Shown here piece by piece: positions 7,947-15,919 of a stretch of 64,000 bases of DNA (its first letter is position 1; each line of letters opens with the position of its first letter). A program made the translations under genes and the position numbers. The DNA is from Chloroflexota bacterium (GTDB taxonomy: Bacteria; Chloroflexota; Anaerolineae; Anaerolineales; Villigracilaceae). The DNA lies in contig JAIOAQ010000003.1 of NCBI GenBank assembly GCA_019873735.1, positions 62,001 through 126,000 of the forward strand, in the 5' to 3' direction. The notes under the pieces are model-generated. The model had not been told where the DNA came from. It saw only the letters and a program-made list of their open reading frames with translations, and made no database searches.

Positions 7947-9077
7947 TCACGGTATCGGTGTTGGCGGCGGCGGCGGTGAGATACAGAAACTGCCGGGCCC
8001 GCCTACCAGGTACGGACAGCCCTCCTCCAGGAACTTAATCCCTACACATTCATTTCCATCGTTGACATGTGTCTTGAAGAAACTGAACATCAATGTCTTG
8101 GTCTCACCTGGCAAGATGGTACGGATACCTGTGCTTGGGCTGATGACCACATCTTCTAAACGGGTGCTGCCGCTCCAAAGGGTGTTGCCGCTAGGCGGGA
8201 GTAACTCAATTTTTTTGAGCGCCTGGTTAGGATGGCTGTCTTTGTTCCAGTGCATCTTGATGAGAGAAATGGTGGCCGTTTGCCCGCCGATGTTGTTGAT
8301 AATGAAGCCGTCAGTCGTGTAATTGGTGAACTTGCCGGTTAACTGGCAGGCTGGCGTGTTGATGATCATCGGCGTGGGAGAAGGCGTAGGCGTGCTGGTC
8401 TCCGTCGGCGTTTGGGTGATGGTGGGTGTCTCTGTGATCGTTGGCGTGTTTGAGGGCGTTGGCGAGAAGAGAGGGGTTGGCGTTGAGGTGGCCGTTGCGG
8501 TAGCCGTCGGTGTATCGGTGGGAATCGGCGTTGGCGTTGAAGTAGGAGGGTTGGGCACAGAAGTGGGCGGCGGCGAACCCAATACCTGAATGCTGACCAG
8601 ATAAGTGCGTGAACTTTGGGCGTTGATTGGGAAGCCTTGCAGCGGCGTAATCGGCAGCATGGGGGTATATTGGTAATTAATTGTGACGGTAATCCGGTCG
8701 CCGTTGTTGACTTTGACGTGGGTATCCACGGCTCCGTCGCAAGTATCATGTGGCGTTGTGCCGGGTCCATGGTCATAGGCGATGACGATATCTGTATCGT
8801 TGAGCGGGGAGATAAAGGTCATGCGTTTGGCTTCGGCGCGAATCCCGGCACAGTCCTGATAGCGCAGGGCCGTGCCGCCTGGGTTGAGGCCTGTGGCCGA
8901 GCCGTAACGAACGGCCGCGCGCGTGGCGGTGGTGATGGAACTGTAAATGAACATCAGCCGTCCGGCCTCAATCAAGCCCACTACCAATAGCATGAGAATC
9001 GGCAAAACCAGCGCAAATTCCACCATGCTCTGGGCCGGCGTGCGCTTTTTGCAGGAGGGAGAGAAGAAAGATTTCAT
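7947..9077 (-). CDS. TadE-like pseudopilin with Pro/Thr stalk and extra C-terminal domain
   Basis: 376 residues in three parts. Residues 1-155 are TadE-like (AQSMVEFALVLPILMLLVVG, then ATRAAVRYGSATG). Residues of about 165-240 are a low-complexity Pro/Thr linker (SPTPSNTPTITETPT). The last 130 residues form a compact domain with Cys pairs and hydrophobic strands, ending in a Pro-rich tail. The architecture is that of a pseudopilin carrying a displayed domain on a flexible stalk. It is followed closely by the simple TadE gene. The Pro/Thr linker type is shared with the lipoproteins at 11573 and 12356. Confidence 0.8.
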   Translation of the reverse strand: MKSFFSPSCKKRTPAQSMVEFALVLPILMLLVVGLIEAGRLMFIYSSITTATRAAVRYGSATGLNPGGTALRYQDCAGIRAEAKRMTFISPLNDTDIVIAYDHGPGTTPHDTCDGAVDTHVKVNNGDRITVTINYQYTPMLPITPLQGFPINAQSSRTYLVSIQVLGSPPPTSVPNPPTSTPTPIPTDTPTATATATSTPTPLFSPTPSNTPTITETPTITQTPTETSTPTPSPTPMIINTPACQLTGKFTNYTTDGFIINNIGGQTATISLIKMHWNKDSHPNQALKKIELLPPSGNTLWSGSTRLEDVVISPSTGIRTILPGETKTLMFSFFKTHVNDGNECVGIKFLEEGCPYLVGGPGSFCISPPPPPTPIP

Positions 9078-9132
9078 AATATCACACTGTCTCTAATCAA
9101 AAATTTTAGTCGCGTCCAGACGGCGTAAAATC

Positions 9133-9921
9133 CTACTTTGGTACCGCCTGGATAATCCAGTTGGGCAGGTAAAGAAGCAGAATGGCGCTCAGAACAAAAT
9201 AAGGGCCGTATGGAATGAAGACCATCAGCGCGTTTCTGCGGTAGCGGCGTACAACCAGCAGAATGATGACAATGAGCAGGCTGACCGCGCCGCCGGCCAG
9301 AATGCCCAACAGGAGGCCAAACCAGATGAGCGGCCAGCCCAGCGTCAGGCCCAGAACGGTTGACAGCGCCACATCGCCAAAGCCAAGCGCCTCTTCATCG
9401 TCCGGTTCAAGACCCGCCGCCCGCATCCGTCGCGCCCGCAGACGGGTGAAGGCCACTCCCAGTAAATAGAAAAAGAACATAATGCCAAAGCCGGCCAGGC
9501 CGCCCAACAAGGTGGCACGCAGGCCATGCAAGTACAGGCCAATGCCGCCGCCCAGGACAACGCCTGCCAGGCTGACCGGGTGCAGGATGAGACGTTCCTC
9601 CAGGTCAATGACGAAGACCACGCCCAGGTAGGTCAGGAGTAATAAACCCAGTCCAAAGCCCAGTCCCTTAGGCGGCATCAACCACAGGGCCAACGCCGCG
9701 GCCAGGAAAACTGCCTGTACGATCCATGTGCGCAGGGAACGCGCCGCGCCGCAGGTGTGTCGCTGCATCAGCAGGTAGGCGCGGCTCGACCAGGGCTGAT
9801 TGCATCGCCGGCAGACTGGCCGACTGAAGCGCCGCGTGCGCGGCAAAACGTCGGCCAGATAATTGACCCCCAAACCGGCAATCCACCCGGCCAGAAGTAC
9901 AGGCAAGGCAAAGTAACTCAT
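9133..9921 (-). CDS. Prepilin peptidase (A24 family)
   Basis: 262 residues with about seven membrane segments. Two catalytic Asp motifs of A24 aspartic proteases are present: VIDLEERL (Asp106) and GFGDV (Asp183). The N-terminal cytoplasmic loop has CRRC and a later Cys, a degenerate version of the zinc-binding four-Cys motif of bifunctional prepilin peptidases. It would cleave the leaders of the TadE/G-like proteins encoded downstream. It heads the minus-strand cluster. No TadA ATPase, TadB/C platform or Flp pilin gene lies in the window. Confidence 0.9.
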   Translation of the reverse strand: MSYFALPVLLAGWIAGLGVNYLADVLPRTRRFSRPVCRRCNQPWSSRAYLLMQRHTCGAARSLRTWIVQAVFLAAALALWLMPPKGLGFGLGLLLLTYLGVVFVIDLEERLILHPVSLAGVVLGGGIGLYLHGLRATLLGGLAGFGIMFFFYLLGVAFTRLRARRMRAAGLEPDDEEALGFGDVALSTVLGLTLGWPLIWFGLLLGILAGGAVSLLIVIILLVVRRYRRNALMVFIPYGPYFVLSAILLLYLPNWIIQAVPK

Positions 9922-10172
9922 GTTTACATTATAACGAAAAAGGCTTGAATCAACATAATAAATCTGTAATGTCGGGTAATTGCCTATCCTTAACCCTCCC
10001 GCAGGTTAGAACGGGGCTGGCAGCCAATGTCAGCGTTCGCGAAGACGTCTTGTGGTTCGGACGTTGCGCCAAAACCTGCGGGAGGGTAGGTAGTTATAAC
10101 GTCGGTCAGTAATCGCCGCGCCCTCAATGGGGAGAAAGCCCAGTTTTGGAATTGTTAGATTCGCCTTACGGC
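9922..10172. other. Divergent intergenic region before murA
   Basis: This gap holds copy B of the 122-bp repeat (9976-10097) and roughly 75 bp of unassigned sequence before the murA promoter. No gene is apparent. Confidence 0.6.
9976..10097 (+). repeat. Copy B of the dispersed 122-bp palindromic element
   Basis: Full-length copy: GTAATTGCCTATCCTTAACC at the left, AACCTGCGGGAGGGTAGGTA plus GTTAT at the right. It lies between the prepilin peptidase gene and murA, which are divergent. The long self-complementary ends could fold into a stem in either transcript. Confidence 0.85.
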
Positions 10173-10201
10173 TTGGCGAATTGGCACTTCTGCCTTACAA
10201 T
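10173..10201 (+). promoter_or_regulatory. Sigma-70-type promoter of murA
   Basis: TTGGCG (10173-10178) and TACAAT (10196-10201) are separated by 17 bp. The leader would be about 13 nt and includes the GGAGG ribosome binding site. Confidence 0.55.
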
Positions 10202-10221
10202 CTTGGCGGAGGTGCCTGCGC

Positions 10222-11508
10222 ATGGAAAAATTCATCATTGATGGCGGCGTCCCGCTCAGCGGCGAGGTCGCCCCGTCTGGCAACAAAAACGCTGCTCTGC
10301 CCTTGTTGGCTGCCTGTCTTCTGACCGATGAGCCGGTCGTTTTGCATAATGTGCCCGCGATCCGCGATGTGCAGGATATGCGCCGGCTGATTGAGAGCCT
10401 GGGCGTGGAAGTTGTTGACCTGGCTCCCGGTACCTGGCAGATTACTGCCCGGACCGTCCGGCCTGCAGACCTGGACCCTGATTTGTGCCGCCGCATCCGC
10501 GCTTCCATCCTGCTGGCCGGTCCGATGTGTGCGCGCTCGGGCGGGCTGCGCTTACCCCCGCCGGGCGGCGATGTGATCGGCCGGCGCAGGGTGGATACCC
10601 ACATCCTGGCCCTGCAGGCCCTGGGGGCGCAGGTGGTCTATGATCGCAGCACGTTTACCTTCCAGGCAGATGGGCTGCAGGCGGCAGATATCTTGCTGGA
10701 TGAGGCCAGCGTGACCGGCACGGAGAATGCCATCATGGCCGCAGTCTGCGCCCGCGGAACGACCATCCTGCGAAATGCCGCTTCGGAACCGCATATTCAG
10801 GAGTTGTGTCAGTTTTTGAACACGCTGGGGGCGCGTATTGAAAATATCGGCTCAAACACTTTACATATCGAAGGCGTGCCCGCTTTGCACGGCGGTGAGT
10901 TTACAATCGGGCCGGATTATCTGGAAGTCATCAGTTTTGTGGGCGCAGCGGTCGTCACGCGCGGCGAAGTGCGTATCCGCCGGGCAGGCGTTCGCTATCT
11001 GGATATGATTCGCATGGTGCTGAATCGGATGGGGATTGACTGGGTGGTAGATGACGATGACATCGTCGTCCCGGCCAGCCAAAGGTTGGAAATTGAGCCG
11101 GATTTGGGGAATGCCATCCCCTCGATTAAGGTCAATGTCTGGCCGGCGTTTCCCACTGACCTGATGAGCATCGCGATTGTGATGGCTACCCAGGCCAAAG
11201 GCAGCATCCTCTTTCATGATTGGATGTACCCCAGCCGCATGTTTTTCACTGATAAACTGGTGGCCATGGGGGCGCAGATTGTGTTGTGTGACCCGCACCG
11301 TTGCATTGTCAACGGGCCGACGCGCTTATCGGGTGAGAAAATGGAAAGCCCCGATATCCGCGCCGGTATGGCGCTGGTGCTGGCGGCGCTGGCGGCCGAG
11401 GGACAGTCGGTTATTCGGAATGTGGGCCAGATTGACCGCGGTTACGAACGCGTGGACGAAAAACTGCGCGCCCTGGGGGCGCGCATTGAGCGCTTATCCG
11501 AAAAATAA
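10222..11508 (+). CDS. murA: UDP-N-acetylglucosamine 1-carboxyvinyltransferase
   Basis: 428 residues. MurA transfers enolpyruvate from PEP to UDP-GlcNAc, the committed step of peptidoglycan synthesis. The start ([13 protein letters not shown]) and the LPGG-type loop are diagnostic. The loop that normally holds the catalytic Cys (PGGCxIG in E. coli, Cys115) reads [15 protein letters not shown] here, so Asp117 replaces Cys. The same change in mycobacterial and chlamydial MurA keeps activity but prevents fosfomycin alkylation, so intrinsic resistance is expected. ATG at 10222 has a GGAGG site. A strong terminator follows. Its product links with glmS (UDP-GlcNAc supply) in wall synthesis. Confidence 0.96.
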   Translation: MEKFIIDGGVPLSGEVAPSGNKNAALPLLAACLLTDEPVVLHNVPAIRDVQDMRRLIESLGVEVVDLAPGTWQITARTVRPADLDPDLCRRIRASILLAGPMCARSGGLRLPPPGGDVIGRRRVDTHILALQALGAQVVYDRSTFTFQADGLQAADILLDEASVTGTENAIMAAVCARGTTILRNAASEPHIQELCQFLNTLGARIENIGSNTLHIEGVPALHGGEFTIGPDYLEVISFVGAAVVTRGEVRIRRAGVRYLDMIRMVLNRMGIDWVVDDDDIVVPASQRLEIEPDLGNAIPSIKVNVWPAFPTDLMSIAIVMATQAKGSILFHDWMYPSRMFFTDKLVAMGAQIVLCDPHRCIVNGPTRLSGEKMESPDIRAGMALVLAALAAEGQSVIRNVGQIDRGYERVDEKLRALGARIERLSEK

Positions 11509-11510
11509 GA

Positions 11511-11552
11511 AAACGAGTCTGCCGCGTTGTAGATGGCAGACTCGTTTTTTTG
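11511..11552. terminator. Bidirectional terminator between murA and the convergent lipoprotein gene
   Basis: AAACGAGTCTGCC pairs with GGCAGACTCGTTT around an 11-nt loop, with a T7 run on the plus strand and T-rich sequence on the minus strand, so it can serve both convergent genes. Confidence 0.9.
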
Positions 11553-11572
11553 CTTCACATAGTATAGATGGT

Positions 11573-12175
11573 TTACGGACCTTCGAACTTGATGCCTTTT
11601 TCCATCAAAATGACGGTGTATTTGTCGGGGTTATTGGTGCAAAGCCCGTAGCGTTCCAGCGTGTAGGTTGTTTTCTTGGTTGTTACCCAGGCATAAACGC
11701 TGAAGCACATCAGTTCGGGGCGGTCAAAAACGACGCTGTTGCCCAGTTGAAAAGTCTTGTAACCGCATTCGCCGCCGCGGTTGGACTTCATGAACACCGT
11801 CACCGTCACTTTACCGCCGGTCTGGTTCTCAATGGCCAGGCGTCCGCTTTTGCCTACCCATGAGTTCAATGGCCCATTGCAGGGATCGCCCCCGCCGGTG
11901 CTGGCGGCTGTGGTGGGGGTGTTGATGACCAGTAAGGAACTGCCCGTAGGAGATGGAAGGGGAGTGTTGGTCGGTAAGGGGGTGGGGGTTTCGGTTGGCA
12001 GCGGGGTGGCGGTAGGCATGGCCGCCTGGGTTTGTGCCACCATGGTCCACACCATGCTGACCGAGGTGGCTTGAATATCGGCGATGCTCATGGTGGGGGT
12101 GGGGGGCGGCGTCGCCGGGCCACAAGCGCTCAACAGCACCGCGCCCACCAGAATCAGGAAAGCAATTTTTTTCAT
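11573..12175 (-). CDS. Pro/Thr-rich lipoprotein of unknown function
   Basis: 200 residues. Signal peptide with lipobox LLSAC (Cys18), so the protein is lipid-anchored on the outer face of the membrane. Residues 22-95 are a Pro/Thr linker (PTATPLPTETPTPLPTNTP). The C-terminal 100 residues form a small domain with several Cys (GECGYKTFQLG, LMCFSVYAW) and strand-like hydrophobic patterning. It has the same plan as the neighbouring gene at 12356, and both C-terminal domains contain an IENxTxxxxxVxxF-type strand. I do not recognise the domain. Confidence 0.75.
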   Translation of the reverse strand: MKKIAFLILVGAVLLSACGPATPPPTPTMSIADIQATSVSMVWTMVAQTQAAMPTATPLPTETPTPLPTNTPLPSPTGSSLLVINTPTTAASTGGGDPCNGPLNSWVGKSGRLAIENQTGGKVTVTVFMKSNRGGECGYKTFQLGNSVVFDRPELMCFSVYAWVTTKKTTYTLERYGLCTNNPDKYTVILMEKGIKFEGP

Positions 12176-12283
12176 GATTTGTAAAACCTTTTCGATCCTT
12201 TTATAAATTTTCTTTGAACAGACACCTTACTTCAAGATTCTGAATTGTGCCTTTCGGAATTCCTTAAGGTCTTTTTCAGTGAA

Positions 12284-12347
12284 CTCACAGATTTGCCTTG
12301 AAAAATCTGTGTCAATCTGTGAAATCTGTGGCTACAAGTTGCCTTTG
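12284..12347. repeat. AATCTGTG-type repeat relic
   Basis: The gap between the two lipoprotein genes contains repeated ATCTGTG words (ACAGATTTGCC..., AAATCTGTGTCAATCTGTGA, AATCTGTGGC) and a small inverted pair (CACAGATTT / AAATCTGTG). A related segment lies at 22090-22145. Confidence 0.6.
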
Positions 12348-12355
12348 CAAGAAGC

Positions 12356-12961
12356 CTAATGAATTGCAACCCGGTCTTTGTAGACGGTGATTGCAATCTT
12401 ATTCGTTGTCTTGTACTCGAAGGTACCTCTGAATTTTGCACCGCCAACGATCACAACATACGTATAACTGCCCAACGGTATCTCCAGGCTGGTGGAGTGC
12501 CGCAAGGGGAACTCATAGCAAACGTGATACTCGTGCGGTCTCGAAACGCCAAAGAGCGAAATGTAAATCGATTTGTGGGTATCATTCTCGATGGTGAGAA
12601 TGCCCCGGTCTACAAAGTCTGGAATTATATCACAAGACCAGGCTTCTTCACTGCCTTTTGCGGTGGCGGTGGGGACAGCCGAGGCGGTGGGCAACTCAGG
12701 GAGAAGTGAAGCCGGCCCCGGCGTGGGGGTTTCTGGCAGGATAATCGGTTCCAGGGTGGGAGTCTCGGTTGGAAGGATCAGGGTGGGCGTCGGCAGGGAT
12801 TCTAACGTTTGCATCACCATGATTTCGGCTAACGCCTGGGCAGTAGCCGGAAGATCAGCAGTTGGCTCGCTGGCCTGTTGAGGCGTTGGGGATGCTGGCA
12901 AACAGCCGCTCAAAACGAGAAGCAGCGCAGAAAGAACAAAAAAGAAGCCCGATTTCTTCAT
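12356..12961 (-). CDS. Pro/Thr-rich lipoprotein of unknown function (paralogue)
   Basis: 201 residues. Lipobox VLSGC (Cys20), a Pro/Thr/Glu linker to about residue 100, then a compact domain (DRGILTIENDTHKSIYISLFG) rich in beta strands. The domain may be a small Ig-like or OB-like fold, but I cannot assign it. It is arranged in tandem with the 11573-12175 lipoprotein on the same strand, separated by a repeat relic. Extracytoplasmic location is supported by the lipobox only. Confidence 0.75.
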   Translation of the reverse strand: MKKSGFFFVLSALLLVLSGCLPASPTPQQASEPTADLPATAQALAEIMVMQTLESLPTPTLILPTETPTLEPIILPETPTPGPASLLPELPTASAVPTATAKGSEEAWSCDIIPDFVDRGILTIENDTHKSIYISLFGVSRPHEYHVCYEFPLRHSTSLEIPLGSYTYVVIVGGAKFRGTFEYKTTNKIAITVYKDRVAIH

Positions 12962-12991
12962 GGCGCCCTCCCTGAAGCAATTTGTCTTTTT

Positions 12992-13339
12992 CTATTTCGG
13001 TTGTCCGGCGATCTCTAAAAACTGCTCTACCGTCTCGCGCAGCATACGCTCTGGCATTGCCCCCACCTGCTGATGCAGGACTTTCCCGCCGGCAATGAAG
13101 AGCATGGTTGGAATGCCCTGTACACCGTATTGTTGCGCGTATTTGGTCTCTTCGTCGGTATTGACCTTAGCCACGATCAGTTTGCCGGCATATTCTTTCG
13201 CCAGTTTGTCCAGAATCGGCGCCACCATCCGGCAGGGAGCGCACCACGGCGCCCAAAAATCGACAATGACCGGTAAGGTGGACTCAAGCACGGTCTTTTG
13301 AAAAGCAGCGTCGGTCACATGAATGGGTTCGTCAATCAT
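12992..13339 (-). CDS. trxA: Thioredoxin
   Basis: 115 residues, the usual length for a cytoplasmic thioredoxin without signal peptide. The active site is WCAPC (Cys33, Cys36) where most thioredoxins have WCGPC; the Gly to Ala change is seen in some family members and may shift redox potential. The cis-Pro loop (GIPTMLFIAGG) is intact. AAAGGAAG lies upstream of the ATG at 13339. It follows the OsmC-like gene by 16 bp, so the two are probably co-transcribed for thiol homeostasis. Confidence 0.93.
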   Translation of the reverse strand: MIDEPIHVTDAAFQKTVLESTLPVIVDFWAPWCAPCRMVAPILDKLAKEYAGKLIVAKVNTDEETKYAQQYGVQGIPTMLFIAGGKVLHQQVGAMPERMLRETVEQFLEIAGQPK

Positions 13340-13355
13340 ATGAAGCGTCTTCCTT

Positions 13356-13796
13356 TCAATGGGTGTTTGCTTTTTCGCCAGGCGGCAAAATTTGATAGGA
13401 CGAGGTAATCTTGGCGCTGGCGCCCAGCATCAGGCCAACCGAACAATATTTTTCTTCTGAGAGACGAATGGCTTGCTCTACATCTTTTTCTTTCAGATGG
13501 TCCCCCCATAGCAGATAGGTCACTTCAATTTCCGTCCAAATCATCGGGTAGTCTGTCGCCCGCTTGCCGCGCACTTTCACCTGAAAGTCTGCCGGCCGCT
13601 GACGTTTTTTCTCAAGGATGGAGATGATGTCCATGCCTGTGCAGCCTGCCAGGGCAACCAGTAACAATTGCATCGGCCCAATGCCCGGCTGACCTTCCAG
13701 ATCGCCCATTTGGACCTGACCGCCGTTGCTACTTTGACCTGTAAAAACCATGCCGCCTTTCCAGAAAGCGGTTATTTCTTTCCAGTCATCGCTCAT
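13356..13796 (-). CDS. OsmC/Ohr-family protein
   Basis: 146 residues. The two conserved family Cys are present: LAGCTGMDIISILEKK, and a second in EEKYCSVGLML. OsmC-type proteins reduce organic hydroperoxides with these Cys. The YhfA-like branch, which this resembles in length and in PMQLLLVALAGC, has no firmly known substrate. It is co-directional with trxA, a plausible electron donor. Start ATG at 13796; the gene is divergent from ftsY. Confidence 0.88.
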   Translation of the reverse strand: MSDDWKEITAFWKGGMVFTGQSSNGGQVQMGDLEGQPGIGPMQLLLVALAGCTGMDIISILEKKRQRPADFQVKVRGKRATDYPMIWTEIEVTYLLWGDHLKEKDVEQAIRLSEEKYCSVGLMLGASAKITSSYQILPPGEKANTH

Positions 13797-13873
13797 GTGA
13801 ACCTGTTGGGGGAGAAAAAATGACCAATATTTCGTAAAAGTATATCACAAAAAGCCGCCTCCTTTTGCCGTGA

Positions 13874-13879
13874 TATAAT
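13874..13879 (+). promoter_or_regulatory. -10 box of ftsY (predicted leaderless transcript)
   Basis: TATAAT ends 9 bp before the ftsY ATG at 13889. Transcription would start at or within two or three bases of the start codon, and no Shine-Dalgarno sequence is present. No clear -35. Confidence 0.6.
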
Positions 13880-13888
13880 CAGCCCGCT

Positions 13889-14806
13889 ATGGCCGAATTT
13901 CTCAACCGTTGGCGCACCGGTCTGGCAAAGACCAGCAAGGCCGCTTTTGGCCGCCTGGCCGATGTCTTTGGCGCGACCGAGATTACCGCCGAAACCTGGG
14001 ATGATTTGGAAACCCTGCTCGTTCAGGCCGACCTTGGCGTGGAGACGACGACAGATGTCATCCGTTCCTTGCAACGGCTCACGCGCAGCCTGGGCCTGAT
14101 CCGCACGGCCGAACTTCGTTCTCATCTGCGGCAGGAACTGCGCGCCCGCCTGGACGCGCCGGTTTTGCCCGTTTGGGATGTCTCGCCGGCAATTATCCTG
14201 CTGGTGGGCGTTAACGGTTCGGGCAAGACCACGACTGTCGCCAAACTGGCGCATCGTTTTCGAGGCGAGGGGAAGCGTGTGCTTTTGGGTGCAGCCGATA
14301 CCTTTCGCGCCGCGGCGGTGGACCAACTTCAGGTCTGGGCAGACAGGCTCCAGGTCCCGCTGGTGGCGGGACAGCAGGATGCCGACCCCGGCGCGGTGGC
14401 CTATAACGCCGTTCAGGCCGGCCTGGCGCGCGGCGTGGATATCGTCCTGATTGATACTGCCGGGCGTTTGCACACGCGCTATAACCTGATGGAAGAGTTG
14501 AAGAAGGTCTATCGGGTGGTTGGCAAGGCGCTGCCCGGCGCGCCGCATGCCGTCTGGCTGGTGCTGGATGCGACGACTGGCCAGAACGCGCTGCAACAAG
14601 CGCGGCAATTTAAGGAAGCCGTCGGGGTGACCGGTGTCATTTTGGCGAAACTGGATTCGTCGGCTCGCGGCGGCATGGTCTTTGCCATTCAGCGCGAACT
14701 TGGCCTGCCGATTCTCTTTGCCGGCCTGGGCGAGCAGCCCGAAGACCTGGCGCCTTTTGACCCAGAGGCCTTTGTGGACGGCATTTTGGCCGATTTCGAA
14801 GCCTAG
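13889..14806 (+). CDS. ftsY: Signal recognition particle receptor FtsY
   Basis: 305 residues. FtsY is the SRP receptor GTPase that delivers ribosome-nascent chains to the translocon at the membrane. It has a short N domain (residues 1-95, no long acidic A region) and an NG GTPase domain with VGVNGSGKTTTVAKLA (P-loop), DTFRAAAVDQL, DTAGRLH (G3), and LAKLDSSARGG (G4). The C-terminus FAGLGEQPEDLAPFDPEAF is typical. It is followed after 25 bp by prfB. The predicted promoter makes a leaderless mRNA. Confidence 0.96.
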   Translation: MAEFLNRWRTGLAKTSKAAFGRLADVFGATEITAETWDDLETLLVQADLGVETTTDVIRSLQRLTRSLGLIRTAELRSHLRQELRARLDAPVLPVWDVSPAIILLVGVNGSGKTTTVAKLAHRFRGEGKRVLLGAADTFRAAAVDQLQVWADRLQVPLVAGQQDADPGAVAYNAVQAGLARGVDIVLIDTAGRLHTRYNLMEELKKVYRVVGKALPGAPHAVWLVLDATTGQNALQQARQFKEAVGVTGVILAKLDSSARGGMVFAIQRELGLPILFAGLGEQPEDLAPFDPEAFVDGILADFEA

Positions 14807-14831
14807 AAGCGGGCGTACTTTTGGAGGAAAC

Positions 14832-15915
14832 ATGCAAGATTTGATTGACCGTTTGACTCAGGCAGGGGAAACACTGGCACAAATTTTGGAGCGTCTTTGA
14901 CCTGACGGCCAAAGAATCGCAACTGGCAGAATTAAACAAGCAAATTGAAGCCCCAAATTTTTGGGATGACCCCGAGCATGCGCGCGGGGTCATGAAGACC
15001 GCCAGCGCGTTGAGCGAGGACGTCCACTCGTGGCGGTCTTTTGAGCGCCGTTTGCACGACGCGCTTGAACTGGCGCGGCTGGAGGACGAAGGCCTGCGCG
15101 CCGAACTGGAAGCCGAGACGGAGGCCATCGAGCGCGAACTGGAAAAGCGCTCGTTTGCGGTCATGCTTTCGGGTAAGTATGACGCCGAGGATGCCTTGCT
15201 GGCCATCCACGCCGGCGCGGGCGGCACCGATTCGCAGGACTGGGCCGAGATGCTGGAGCGCATGTACCTGCGCTGGGCTGAAGACAACGGCTACGAGACC
15301 GAGATCCTTGACTTGACCGAGGGCGAAGAGGCCGGTATCAAAAGTGTGACGATTGCCGTCAACGGCCGTTACGCCTATGGCTACTTGCGCTCTGAAAAGG
15401 GAGTCCACCGCCTGGTGCGGCTTTCGCCTTTCGATGCCGCCCACCGCCGTCATACCTCGTTTGCCCTGGTGGAGGTCCTGCCTCAGATCGGTGTGGACGA
15501 CCCGGAAGTCGAGATTGACCCGAACGATTTGCGGATAGACATTTATCGTTCCTCGGGCGCCGGCGGCCAAAACGTTCAAAAGAATGCCACCGCAGTCCGC
15601 CTGACCCATTTGCCAACCGGCATCGTGGTCACCTGTCAGAATGAGCGTTCGCAGTTGCAAAACCGCGAGAACGCCATGCGCGTCCTGCGCGCGCGTTTGT
15701 ATGAACTCAAACAGGCTGAACAGGAGCAGGAAATTGCCATTTTGCGGGGCGAATATACCAAGGCGGAATGGGGCAGCCAGATTCGCTCCTATGTCTTACA
15801 CCCTTATCAGATGGTCAAAGATCACCGCACCGGCTACGAGGTGGGCAATGCCCAGTCGGTGCTCAACGGCAATCTGAACGGTTTCATGGAAGCCTATTTG
15901 CGGCAAATGGGTTAG
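14832..15915 (+). CDS. prfB: Peptide chain release factor 2 (programmed +1 frameshift)
   Basis: RF2 terminates translation at UGA and UAA. The gene needs a +1 frameshift: ATG at 14832 opens 22 codons ending at CTT TGA C (stop 14898-14900), and the main frame resumes with GAC at 14899. Upstream of the slip site GGAG sits three bases before CTT, matching the internal SD-like signal of classical prfB. The joined protein is about 360 residues. The SPF stop-codon recognition tripeptide (RLSPFDAAH) and the catalytic GGQ (SGAGGQNVQ) are present. GGAGG precedes the start. This is autoregulatory recoding: low RF2 favours frameshifting. Confidence 0.96.
14889..14901 (+). promoter_or_regulatory. prfB recoding site
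   Basis: GGAGCGTCTTTGAC: an SD-like GGAG three bases upstream of the CTT slip codon, followed by TGA and C. This is the standard arrangement that promotes the +1 shift in RF2 genes. Confidence 0.9.
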
Positions 15916-15919
15916 ATGC

